The position numbers were made by a program, and so were the translations under genes. Under the pieces are notes generated by a model. It was not told where the DNA came from. It worked only from the letters and a program-made list of their open reading frames with translations, and made no database searches. 64,000 bases of DNA from Enterocytospora artemiae (Eukaryota; Microsporidia): contig JASNGC010000003.1 in the NCBI GenBank assembly GCA_038659295.1, positions 744,001 to 808,000 on the forward strand. The letters are read 5' to 3'. Below are positions 39,501 to 48,393 of this stretch, one piece after another; the stretch's first letter is position 1; each line of letters opens with the position of its first letter.

Positions 39501-40385
39501 AATGGATCCTAGATTCAGAATTGCAATGAGAACTGTTTCAATTTGTCCGAAATTCATTTTTAGATTAGAAAATGCAAGCTTAAGCTTCAAATATTGCTCC
39601 GTATAATACCTGGATGTTTGATGATATAGATCGGCTTTAGAATCAGCCTTTAAATTATTGTTTATGGGGTCACCGTCTTTCTCATAATGATTATATGAAA
39701 TATAATCGTTGTTTAATGTTAGCTTGTTTCCCGAAAGAATATAATAGAAGATATGAAAGTTTCCCTCGGCTTTCGAGCTTTTAATTGATGTTACTCTACT
39801 TTTCTCGAGAAGAAAGGTTTGAATTTCAATCTTTCCAGAATCTAATTTGACTAGCTTGCCAAACCTGCTTGAATTATCATTGTATGCCGTCCGTGCATTC
39901 CCAATACTTTCAATAACTGTGTCAATATCAGCCATGATCGATATACCTAAATAATCCAAGATATGCCGAGCACATTCTGTCTTTCCTGATCCGCTTTCTC
40001 CAGAAATAATAATCGAATGTGTACCATAAGCTCCAATATTCGTCAAGCATTCTTCAAGAAGAAGATAAATATGAGGCTGTAAACCGAAATGTCTAGATTC
40101 TATTTCTATGCGAGTTTTATTCTCTACAGTGAACAAATTGCCAGCAGAATGATGTTTTTCCACATCTGGATTTGGTGATTGTGGGTTTAATGTTAATTCC
40201 AGTTTTCCTTGATATAGTTCTTTAAATTGAGGACTGTATATTTCCAAATTTTTATAGGGATTGATGGAAAGAAGTTGAAGGCCACTACTGGTGTATATAC
40301 TTCCATTCTCAAATCTTTCCTTCAGGATTTTCATGAGGATTTTCTCGTCAAGGTCTGGAAGTTTACATAAATCAGATTTTTCCAT
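36567..40385 (-). CDS. Class V-like myosin heavy chain
   Basis: The 1272-residue protein has a myosin motor in its first 720 residues. The P-loop is GESGSGKT (129-136), switch I is NDNSSRFGK (169-177) and switch II is LDIFGFENF near 410. The actin-binding region ends with KCIKPNNSQLP. A short neck follows with at most one or two degenerate IQ sites. Only a brief coiled coil is seen (about residues 830-870). The C-terminal 400 residues have the helical pattern of a DIL cargo-binding domain (SYNLGEIGKCC). Class V myosins move vesicles and organelles on actin. Neck and rod are much shorter than in yeast Myo2. The upstream frame would need a TTG, so ATG 40385 is used. Confidence 0.9.
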   Translation of the reverse strand: MEKSDLCKLPDLDEKILMKILKERFENGSIYTSSGLQLLSINPYKNLEIYSPQFKELYQGKLELTLNPQSPNPDVEKHHSAGNLFTVENKTRIEIESRHFGLQPHIYLLLEECLTNIGAYGTHSIIISGESGSGKTECARHILDYLGISIMADIDTVIESIGNARTAYNDNSSRFGKLVKLDSGKIEIQTFLLEKSRVTSIKSSKAEGNFHIFYYILSGNKLTLNNDYISYNHYEKDGDPINNNLKADSKADLYHQTSRYYTEQYLKLKLAFSNLKMNFGQIETVLIAILNLGSIGIFENHISVHPSVLNAFEIDEATLADYLLFREIKVKDEVIRVKLTKSDSIVYRDSLAKLIYSTVFEYILENLNTYLNNYSEKKQSHEFGMQAIYQRPNISLNILDIFGFENFDRNGLDQFCINWCNEKIYDEFVNRTFKEQQRIFEEDGVANDSHYTADKGLIGCNTDGISSIKSSIIPLIEERGGIVDLVSEEAFLTGSVANLSIKISKLLDNPEKICNKMLLTHFAGEVEYDLADFIEKNSERTKNLNTCISNKIPNYKFSFPWSIANILLTTTTRSSNIVVNFRSNLLKLFDILNKTTIKYIKCIKPNNSQLPMVFEEDVVLRQLTANGILQSIQLSKIMYPRSMYKEQFHLRYHSVIDDMEKIGVKTGKNRYFFNNSTLKFLENELQKLEFKIENENRRMYEIIQYAVSKFNRKIRKDSIQSNLDAISESDSICELDIHIDHNSADTLHLSDKTCTIDFSSYRKDSSKVTSSSFTHHNDGPTDIKSPSRNTNQRIIDCYNLGSDKNSNSDLMKQLEKYKSFSISCMKCQEREKSQSNIDYAKLYTKLLHSHDILQQKYKIQTERLRQTENRQGESLRLLEDEASTDSIELISSANIFHCIINLYLDHYPSYLNPKYSSSDIPRDEIVSLANCIVHISDKLGMELYLENIRTVVDNLWNGITSSSVKNTICKNGFMLSNLIELKAIMIQRANIDSSQSDIPGLFDELINTTFLTFCSSIKEFIKSCLPDSILEHQEIKELRTSTGVAAVIKESLLKNIFVGSSIRDFVKRLEKIMDICTFYYIPDNFIRAILSYALSYTDCIAFNSLLIKKNFMTFNRCAQISYNLGEIGKCCFRFGFVDWNISLAHITEAVKISTIISAKYNLELIDECFYLNDAQKSAVIMVTDNSDFIKELKLSSGDNNYEKFTNSQNKFVKLSSSLRTNLSISDRSMEKFIGEPNPTIPEVDIARNHTKFVNPKYIPKNSIKSILKSLSE

Positions 40386-40838
40386 AAGAGCAATAAGCAG
40401 TGAGTTTAAATGCACCGACTGAAACAAACAAAGATCTGACCAATAATAATAGTTTCAAAATTTAAATAATTCTTGTTAGATTTCCAAAGGGAATAAATAA
40501 ATACTTATAAGAGTTTTTCCATTTCAATTCATTGCATATGTGACAGTATATATTAAAAAATCCTTATCATTTTAGACATAAGCATATAGACATTATTGAA
40601 AGCAATGTCTCATGGCTATGAAACATCTGTATCAAGTAAAGAGGCAAATATAATATTTTTTAGGTTTGGAATTTACTGTCACTCACTCTTACCAGTTAAC
40701 TAATCAATTGATTACTAAATTTCTTCTACTCAGAGTTATTTTGTTACAATGATAAATATTCATCATATTAAAAACTAAAATTCTTAACTTCAACTTTTAT
40801 AGAATTTGTTCTTTTTAAAATTTTTAAAATTTTTGCCC
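40386..40838. other. Divergent intergenic region
   Basis: This 453-bp AT-rich stretch holds the myosin and cyclophilin promoters. No further gene is seen. Confidence 0.4.
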
Positions 40839-41351
40839 ATGGACGTGGAAAAGCAAAAGGTATTTTTTAAAATATCAATAAATGGACAGGTTGAACAGGA
40901 GCCGATTGTATTTGAATTGAGAAACGATGTCGTTCCAAGGACAGCCAAGAATTTTTATGAGTTGTGCTGTAACAAGACTGCTCCAACTTATAAGGGATCA
41001 CCATTTCATAGAGTGATTCCTCAATTTATGCTTCAAGGAGGAGATTTCACCAACAAGAATGGAACTGGAGGTTATTCAATTTATGGCAACAAGTTTGCTG
41101 ATGAAAACTTTACTTTAAAACATAATAAGGCTGGTCTTCTGAGTATGGCAAATGCTGGTCCCAATACGAATGGATCACAGTTTTTTATTACTACGGTTAA
41201 ATGCGATTGGCTTGATGGCCATCATGTGGTTTTTGGTAGTGTAGTTAGTGGCATGAATGTAGTTAAGAAGATTGAAAGCTTAGGTAGCCCATCTGGTAAA
41301 CTAAGTGCTACGGTTGTTATAGATGACTGTGGTGAGTTCATTGATAGTTGA
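40839..41351 (+). CDS. CPR1: Cyclophilin-type peptidyl-prolyl isomerase
   Basis: The 170-residue protein is a complete single-domain cyclophilin. Active-site motifs include [16 protein letters not shown] (Arg and Phe of the catalytic pocket), the [10 protein letters not shown] block, and Trp in [12 protein letters not shown], the cyclosporin-contacting position. There is no signal peptide, so it should be cytosolic, like yeast Cpr1. ATG 40839 is directly preceded by CCC; an upstream in-frame extension lacks that context. Confidence 0.96.
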   Translation: MDVEKQKVFFKISINGQVEQEPIVFELRNDVVPRTAKNFYELCCNKTAPTYKGSPFHRVIPQFMLQGGDFTNKNGTGGYSIYGNKFADENFTLKHNKAGLLSMANAGPNTNGSQFFITTVKCDWLDGHHVVFGSVVSGMNVVKKIESLGSPSGKLSATVVIDDCGEFIDS

Positions 41352-41894
41352 ATAAATCTCTATGCTTTCCTCTCTCTTGGTGGATAGAGTTTTCGTGGGT
41401 AGTTGGTTTTAACTGTTTGTAGTTAGGTAGTTATTTTGATTTAAAAGACAAGGAAAATGAGTTACTCATAAGTTACCCGGCAAATTTCATAATTCATAAT
41501 ACTGTTGCTTATATTCTAATTTTGTGTTTTTTGATGGCAAAACGTTTGTATCACAACATCCCATCGATTTTCGTGTTAGTTTCTGGATTCGAGAGCTTTT
41601 ACCCTAATTTCACAATGTAATCCTTTTAATATAATGCCTTCAAGGAATGATGCAAAATATTTCAATACATCAGCTAATTATGTTCTTTATTACCTGAAAA
41701 GTATGTTCCAAAGCACAATGTTAAAATAACCAGTACAAATTTTTTGATTTTGCAACGACAACTAACCCAATTAAGAAAAATATTTAGCTCTATCAAATAC
41801 TGCAAGGGCAATTTACAAAACTATCAGGTACTCACTAAAAAGGTACTTTGTCATAATAATAAACCTTTATACTATAAAAATAACACAAAATTTA
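41352..41894. other. Intergenic region between convergent genes
   Basis: This 543-bp AT-rich stretch has only a short frame beginning at TTG, which I do not accept as a gene. Confidence 0.4.
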
Positions 41895-42986
41895 TTAGGT
41901 CTTTATATCATAGAGTTTACTATTGCACACGCATGCAAAACCATCTTCGGTTTTTACAATTAATTTAATTCTATCCTGAGAATCACTAGATATCGTGTCG
42001 GATTGATTTTTTGGAATTTCTGCATTGTTTGTAAAAGAGCCAGGCTCTTTGCATATTTCTATCTCTTCACATCTATCACCTTTTGCGTCCACTGAAATTA
42101 CAGAGTTATAATACGATCCTGAAAATATAAGATTGTTTCTATTTATTATTTTAAACTTATCATATTTCTCATCCGAGTCTCTATCGTACTCCATTATTTT
42201 AATTTCTTTCAGGCAGGAAATCGGATTTCTAATATCAAAAAGAGAAATATAATTCAAAGTTCTAGTTGCTAAAATATTCTCATCTGTAAATGTAAAATCA
42301 GAAACACTTCTAATATCATTCTTCCTAGAACTAGTTGTTATAGACATTATATTCGACGACAAGGGTTTGACATTCAGGTCTTGTAACTCAACTGTTCCTC
42401 TCGATGTTGAGTAGCCATATATGTTTTCACAAAATACACTACACTTTGCCGAATTTATCACGTATACAGATCCAGACGTCAATTGTGGTTTTAAATCAAC
42501 AAGCGTAAAATAACTTTCCATTCTTTCTGGCTTCCAAAGATTTATTCTAAGCAAATCAGAAGATATCATATACTCCTCAGATAAATTTAGGGACAAAGAG
42601 TTAGTAATATACCTATGCGCATTCACCTTGTTAGCTATTGTAACATGATTATTTTCATAATTATAGAAATCATCTTTCACTTTTATCACCTTTATATTTT
42701 TTTCATTTGCTAAATATAATATCTCATTTGTGGTTCCCGTAGATTTCAACTCTATCGCAAGAATTGATTCTTTAACTGCTTCATTTTCAAAATCTATTTC
42801 AGAATCAAATACCTTTATGGGCTTGATTCCCATTTCACCTTGGTTGCTGAGTTCTTCCTTGCTAGATACGAGACCATTCCTAAGCTCTATTGTTCCATCT
42901 TCTCTACCAACAATTGTCATTTCTCCAGAAACAGTACTTTTACAAAAAATTGAGGAAATTCCTACTCTCGGGATTCTTGAACTCAT
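41895..42986 (-). CDS. CDC55: PP2A regulatory subunit B (B55/CDC55)
   Basis: The 363-residue WD-repeat protein matches B55 subunits along its length. EILYLANEKNIKVIKV corresponds to blade 2. NAHRYITNSLSLNLSEEYMI with SSDLLRINLW is the diagnostic B55 block (AHTYHINSIS...SADDLRINLW). STSRGTVELQDL, LFDIRNP, and FSGSYYNSVISVD follow in the expected order. The protein would form a beta propeller that directs PP2A to substrates in mitosis. It is about 100 residues shorter than yeast Cdc55. CCC lies about 12 bases before the ATG. Confidence 0.88.
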   Translation of the reverse strand: MSSRIPRVGISSIFCKSTVSGEMTIVGREDGTIELRNGLVSSKEELSNQGEMGIKPIKVFDSEIDFENEAVKESILAIELKSTGTTNEILYLANEKNIKVIKVKDDFYNYENNHVTIANKVNAHRYITNSLSLNLSEEYMISSDLLRINLWKPERMESYFTLVDLKPQLTSGSVYVINSAKCSVFCENIYGYSTSRGTVELQDLNVKPLSSNIMSITTSSRKNDIRSVSDFTFTDENILATRTLNYISLFDIRNPISCLKEIKIMEYDRDSDEKYDKFKIINRNNLIFSGSYYNSVISVDAKGDRCEEIEICKEPGSFTNNAEIPKNQSDTISSDSQDRIKLIVKTEDGFACVCNSKLYDIKT

Positions 42987-43088
42987 CTTATAAAAATGGG
43001 CAAAAATAAACACTTTCTGTTCTAATAAAACAACATTTAATAACGCAAATAAGGCATCAACAGTTCGGTATATACGCCAAACATATCA

Positions 43089-43463
43089 TTATACTTCTTT
43101 CCTTTTTTCGTGAAGCCTTGCAATCAATAGCTTCAACTTTTCAAACAAAAGGCAGTTCCTTTCAGAGGGTATTCTAGGTTTCCTATCAAGTTTAAATTTG
43201 GCCAAAATTTCAGTCTGTTTTAATTCTAGTTTGCTAAAGGCAAGGGAGCTTCCAAGAAACGCATTGGGATAGCTTTTCCTTTCCGAAATGTACTTGTAAA
43301 TCATAGAATCTCTGTCCTTGAACATACCTGTATTGTGGTTTTCATACTCCCAAAAAATACTATTCACCAGGGCTTTCCGTTCTTGTTGGAAGCTTTTTAT
43401 ATTACATAATATATTCAGGAATTTTTCAAAAACTTTTTTTTCTTTACTTGATAATTTTCCCAT
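43089..43463 (-). CDS. Small SWC4/DMAP1 C-terminal-like protein
   Basis: The 124-residue protein is basic and helical. Its last 65 residues (PNAFLGSSLAFSKLELKQT, then RIPSERNCLLFEKLKLLI) follow the pattern of the conserved C-terminal region of DMAP1/Swc4 (GVFLRS...L, MPT...F..LR..I..L.E..K). Swc4 is shared by SWR1 and NuA4 chromatin complexes and normally has a SANT domain upstream, which is absent here. CCC lies three bases before the ATG. The frame is intact. The match is short and unverified. Confidence 0.45.
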   Translation of the reverse strand: MGKLSSKEKKVFEKFLNILCNIKSFQQERKALVNSIFWEYENHNTGMFKDRDSMIYKYISERKSYPNAFLGSSLAFSKLELKQTEILAKFKLDRKPRIPSERNCLLFEKLKLLIARLHEKRKEV

Positions 43464-43955
43464 TGTGGGATACCAAAGTTTGAAGAAGTTGGAAAATTTT
43501 CAAAAAACTACAGACAGCGGGTACAAACAGAATCTTTGTTGCTCAAATACACAAAAAATAAATAATGAAAATTTCGGTGCAGTTAATGTTTGTTATAGCA
43601 TTGTAGTTTGTTATTTAAAGTAACTCAAGAATCTAATTTACTACTAATTGACTGTTTCATACATCTACTTAATAGAAAGCATTAGGGCATAATTTACCTG
43701 ACATCACAAAGGAATTAAGTGCGTATTCTGGTACAGAATGATAGGTTTAACACAATAATAGGCGAACAACATCCAAGGAGTTAGGAGTTGATATATTTTC
43801 ATCTAGAGTTATGAAAAATAGATGTGCATATGTTTTACCATCTAGGGAGAATCAATATAACCACTTGATTCAATTATCAATTTAAGGAAAAAAAAAGTTT
43901 ATTGATATTCCAATGGACAAAATTAAGTATATATGGGAAATCAACACCTGTACCC
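43464..43955. other. Boundary region before the accessory island
   Basis: This 490-bp AT-rich stretch separates core genes from the LRR island. A TATA-like TATATAT lies at 43928-43934, about 18 bp before the CCC of the next gene. Confidence 0.4.
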
Positions 43956-43958
43956 ATG
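43928..43958 (+). promoter_or_regulatory. TATA-like box and CCC start motif of LRR gene 1
   Basis: TATATAT is followed by about 18 bases, then CCC joined directly to the ATG at 43956. The paralogue at 48394 has TATATAA with 21 bases to the same GTACCCATGAA string. The parallel spacing supports a core promoter with a near-leaderless start. Confidence 0.45.
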
Positions 43959-46900
43959 AAATATAGATGTCAATTGTTGTACTGCATGTTGTTTTTACAT
44001 TATGTATCTGCAGAAGTATCGATAGACCAGATAGCTGAATTGTTTGACACAGCCAATTTTTCATCAGGTGACTATAAAGATGCAGGAAAGACAATTCTCA
44101 ATCCTATATTTGGATTTATTTGTTTGATAAGTTGTCTTCCTAATTTAAGGAGATACAATCCAGAAATTGAAGTCACACGTAAAAATGGGAAAAGAAATTT
44201 TGGAAAGGATAAAAGCAATAATCCTCTTGTTAGTCTTATAATCGACCTATTCCCGTCACCGAGTGGTGTATTATGCCCGGTTAGGACCATGGATAGTAAC
44301 TTTGGATACAATTACTTCTTCAAGAGTGTCAACAAAAGGCATGAGAGCATAAAAATAATGGCTGACTTATCGGAGCATATGAAAACAATGGCTGATTTGT
44401 CTGAATATACCAGAACAATGACTGGCCTATCCAAAGGTATAGCAGCGATTGATTTATCCGAAAATGTACAAATGCTGGCTGATTTATCCAAAAATGTACA
44501 GATGGCAACTGATCTATCTGAACACATAAAAATAATGTCTGATTTATTTGTCAAAGTCTTGACTGAGGATAAAGATATGGCCGTGCCGTTGCCCAAAAAG
44601 ATTTTGATTAATTTCATGAAGAGTTCTAATTCCGAGTTGTTCAAGGACAAGGACAAAGATATTAAACTTCTCTTGATCCATGGATTTATGATCAAAATAC
44701 TGAATTCAAAAGAAGATCTGGAATTGTATCTCAGCACCATATTAAAGAAAATTAAGGACAAAGCGTATAGAATAGACAGATATAATATGGGTGATGATTT
44801 CACAAAAACATTTGGTGAGTTTTATAAGAGTATTAACTCGTCATTCCCATATTCCAGAGCGAATACACCAGTTTCGAATGCTTCAACTCCAATATACACA
44901 AGAAGTAGTGATACATTTGGAACCAGAACATTCTCGGACTGTGTTGAAATGGCACTGCTTCATCTTTGCAACTGCTTATTCTGGGATATGAAGGGACAGT
45001 GCTATTCATTAGAACACCTGGGATTGGATAAAGATTCGCCACTGATACAATTCTACAAAAAAGTTGGGAATAATCAATTTACAATCACAGATGACATAAG
45101 AAAGGAATGGTCTCGGGTGGTACAGGATTTGGAGGATTTTACATTTACTAATAGAAGTAAATATTCAATAGGTAAGATTGTGTATGTAAGAGAAGGAGTA
45201 AGAAATGAGGTGAAGTCAGGAATGATGAATATGATGAATATACTAATAAAGATAGTACCTTCGATGGAAATAAATATAGAGGAGTTTTGGGAGGATATTA
45301 GTCAAGATAGTATAGAAGAGAAATTTAGGGAATTGATTGACAAATTAAAACATCCTAACTGTAGGGTTGAATGTGAATTTAAATCAATTGAAGAGTTTGT
45401 ATGGAATAACAGAACAGATATAAGTGGAAATATAACATTTACTTTTGAGGATACAGTTAACTCAAGTGAAATACAAATGGAATTAAGAATTGGTAGTGGG
45501 CATTCTGAAATGCATTTTATCTCTGATATAATTCAAAAGGATAAATTATCACAATTTGTTGATAAACTTAGATTCAGTGGGTATGAGAATGTAGCACCAC
45601 CATTTCCTATTTTATTAGCTATGAGGTATTTGATGCTCTGTGAGAGGAGATTCAACTTCACCATACCCAACGATTTTTTCACGAATGTATATAATAGAAT
45701 ACTCAATAACAATGGAGAGAAAGTAGAAGTACTGATATATTTGTTTGAACAAAAGGATGATAAGGAATTTGGAAAATACACAAGTGAAATTACAAAACAA
45801 ATATTAGACACAGTCGAGTTAACAGATACGGTCACACAGATGATGTTTTCGCCTTTTCTACCTGGCATACTATATACGGGACATTATAATACATTTGATA
45901 TTTTCGTAGAAGCATGTAGATTAAAGTCTAGAGTTTTAATAGAACATTGGAAAAAGGAGGTATCTAAGTTTAATTCCATTGATCTAACAGAATTGTATGG
46001 CTACACAGATGCATTTAATGAAATATTAGAATATATGCCATATGACGTGTTGGAAGTATTAAAGATTTCAATTGTCAGGGATAAAGAAATATCATTTACA
46101 GTAGCTTTGCTTAAGAATACTAAGAAGTTAAATCATTTAGAATTGGAATTATATGATGGTTTAAGTAAGGAAGGCTTGAGTTTTATTTCAGAGTCGTTGA
46201 GAAATATTCCAACCTTGAAACATCTCAGGTTACGTATGCCTATGCCATCCGATGTCAAGGTAGAACTGTTCACTCGGGTATTGCAAAGTCATCCAAATCT
46301 TGAATCTCTTGACATTAGTAGTGGTGAGATTGGGAAATTTGATTCGTCCCACCTGTCACAAATGTTTAAGACCATGGAAGAAATGAAATCATTGACGAAA
46401 CTGAATGTTAGTCATAATGAATTGGGATTGGAAGGAACTAAAATATTTGCAGAATCAATATCCAAACTAAATATAGAGAGTTTAGATTATTCCTCAAATG
46501 AGCTGAGTAAAAATGAAGCAGCATCAGCCTTTTCAAAATTATTACTGAAAATGCCAAAGCTAAAGATGCTTTCTCTAAGTCAAAATGGTTTAAAACAGAG
46601 CGATATGCAATCCATATTTAAGAAAAATCAGCAAGTTAGCTTGTCAGAGAATGTAGCTTCCTTGACTGGAAATCATGGATATGAGAATATAGAACATTTA
46701 GATTTAGGATATAACAAGTTATCTTATAAGTCCGTAAAAGAGATTGATGATATGCTAAAACAGTTTCCCAAGTTAAAAGGTCTAAAGGTAAATGATAATA
46801 GATCTAATTCTATGAATATCATAGAATTTTTCAATATGATCCATGAGCACAAAAGCATAGTTGATATAGACGTTGGAGGCTGTAATTTTAATGAATTTGG

Positions 46901-47504
46901 AGATATGTCCAAGGTCAAAACTGATCATTTTAGAATAGAGTCACTTGAAATTTCAGAGTGTGGATTTAATGATGAAAATGCTCAAGTAATCGGTGAGGTA
47001 TTGAAAAACATGCCTGAACTAAAGGTTCTGAATCTTAATGTTAGCCTTTATGAATTGGAATCAGAAAGTTCTATGCATATCTTGGATGGAGTAGAAAATT
47101 TAAAGAAGTTGAATAGTATAGATTTACAAGGCAATGATTTATATTTGGATGATTTACCGATATTAACCAGAATTATTAAAAATAACAAGCTGATCAATAC
47201 ATTAAATCTATCGGGGAATCAATTAGGAGAAGAGTTAGATGAAATACCCACTAGATCAGAAGTGGTTCAACAATTTGCAACAGCGCTTGAGTTATCACAA
47301 CATTTGGTGTATTTGGATATAAATAAGACAGATTTTAACAGTTCTGATTGGAATGTAATACTCCAAGCGATTTTGAAGGTTTCTAGTCTGAAGAAATTTA
47401 TAGTTTCTTACGATGATTTTGAATCAATGAATGAAGGGACCAAGAAATTGTTGGGGGATCTCGAAATCAAGGGAGTATATGTTGATATTATAAGATATTC
47501 GTAG
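43956..47504 (+). CDS. Secreted leucine-rich-repeat protein 1 (full-length family member)
   Basis: The 1182-residue protein starts with a signal peptide (MKYRCQLLYCMLFLHYVSA). The N-terminal domain of about 580 residues is family-specific (TILNPIFGF, YNPEIEV, LFPSPSGVLCP, CNCLFWDM). A 10-residue degenerate tandem repeat (MADLSEH-like) fills residues about 133-198. From about residue 700 to the end come RNI/LRR-type repeats (HLELEL, SLDISSGEIG, KLNVSHNELG, SLDYSSNELS, TLNLSGNQLG). There is no membrane anchor, so the protein is predicted secreted and may interact with host or spore surface partners. CCC is fused to the ATG. The paralogues are at 48394 and 58900. Confidence 0.88.
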   Translation: MKYRCQLLYCMLFLHYVSAEVSIDQIAELFDTANFSSGDYKDAGKTILNPIFGFICLISCLPNLRRYNPEIEVTRKNGKRNFGKDKSNNPLVSLIIDLFPSPSGVLCPVRTMDSNFGYNYFFKSVNKRHESIKIMADLSEHMKTMADLSEYTRTMTGLSKGIAAIDLSENVQMLADLSKNVQMATDLSEHIKIMSDLFVKVLTEDKDMAVPLPKKILINFMKSSNSELFKDKDKDIKLLLIHGFMIKILNSKEDLELYLSTILKKIKDKAYRIDRYNMGDDFTKTFGEFYKSINSSFPYSRANTPVSNASTPIYTRSSDTFGTRTFSDCVEMALLHLCNCLFWDMKGQCYSLEHLGLDKDSPLIQFYKKVGNNQFTITDDIRKEWSRVVQDLEDFTFTNRSKYSIGKIVYVREGVRNEVKSGMMNMMNILIKIVPSMEINIEEFWEDISQDSIEEKFRELIDKLKHPNCRVECEFKSIEEFVWNNRTDISGNITFTFEDTVNSSEIQMELRIGSGHSEMHFISDIIQKDKLSQFVDKLRFSGYENVAPPFPILLAMRYLMLCERRFNFTIPNDFFTNVYNRILNNNGEKVEVLIYLFEQKDDKEFGKYTSEITKQILDTVELTDTVTQMMFSPFLPGILYTGHYNTFDIFVEACRLKSRVLIEHWKKEVSKFNSIDLTELYGYTDAFNEILEYMPYDVLEVLKISIVRDKEISFTVALLKNTKKLNHLELELYDGLSKEGLSFISESLRNIPTLKHLRLRMPMPSDVKVELFTRVLQSHPNLESLDISSGEIGKFDSSHLSQMFKTMEEMKSLTKLNVSHNELGLEGTKIFAESISKLNIESLDYSSNELSKNEAASAFSKLLLKMPKLKMLSLSQNGLKQSDMQSIFKKNQQVSLSENVASLTGNHGYENIEHLDLGYNKLSYKSVKEIDDMLKQFPKLKGLKVNDNRSNSMNIIEFFNMIHEHKSIVDIDVGGCNFNEFGDMSKVKTDHFRIESLEISECGFNDENAQVIGEVLKNMPELKVLNLNVSLYELESESSMHILDGVENLKKLNSIDLQGNDLYLDDLPILTRIIKNNKLINTLNLSGNQLGEELDEIPTRSEVVQQFATALELSQHLVYLDINKTDFNSSDWNVILQAILKVSSLKKFIVSYDDFESMNEGTKKLLGDLEIKGVYVDIIRYS
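44354..44550 (+). repeat. Intragenic 30-bp degenerate tandem repeat
   Basis: Six to seven imperfect units of about 10 codons encode variants of MADLSEHMK. The equivalent region in the paralogue at 58900 has only a single MADVFVRML-like unit, so the array expanded in this copy. Confidence 0.65.
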
Positions 47505-48393
47505 ATTATTTGGCATTAAAATGAAAATATTGACCATGTGAATATGAATAAATGGAATATACTTCTTAAGTTGTTAGTAGGGTTCAAGAAAAGGGGCATG
47601 GTTTATAAGTATATGCATTATGTGGTTGTATGTTCAATATCCAATACTTCGTCAATATTTTGGAAAGGAATATTAGCAAGAAACTTTTCAGGATTTTATA
47701 AATAGTTATTCGTTAAAAGAAACTTTAGAAACTAAAAAAATTCGAATACAGGGAAATGCATATTTTATTCTCAATTTCAAGGATCAGTTATATCATTTAC
47801 AGACTATGATATTCCTATTGAGATGTCTAATTTATCTAACTCATTGTAGATCATTTTTTAGAAGCCATTAACTTAGGTATAGATTTTCAATAAATCTTAA
47901 TTTAATATTTTTTATGTTGAGATATTATCACTTAATAAAGAAACAATTTTTTGCTGTGGTATTTTTAAAAACATTGAGAAATAGATGATAATACAAACTA
48001 TTATTATTTTTAGAGATAGTTGGGATTTGTAAATGATATATTTTAATATTATTTCACAACAATGGTAGAGTAATGGGATATTATATATTTTTTAACTGAT
48101 AGAGGTGATTAATATTGTCAAGAAATGTTTATACTAATACAACGTTACAAGAATGATTTGAATAAGTTAATAATAAAATATTTGTGAAATTATTCTTATT
48201 TTATTTTCATAATCACTGTTTGATATTAGAATGAATGATCATTTTATCACTTTTACAACAAATTACATTCATTAAACTTTTCTTTTACTCCATTCATATT
48301 ACTTATTAATCTCCCTCACTTCTATTATTTTATTTCTTAATAATCCCTAAAGGGAAAATGAGTATATAAATGCGAAAAATTAATCCCGTACCC
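47505..48393. other. AT-rich intergenic region
   Basis: This 889-bp, very AT-rich stretch separates the LRR paralogues. TATATAA at 48363-48369 precedes the next start. No gene remnant is recognised. Confidence 0.4.

Noticed and set aside
41744..41968. Plus-strand frame of 74 codons after cyclophilin
   Set aside because: It starts with TTG, overlaps the 3' end of the CDC55 gene on the other strand, and has no recognisable motif.
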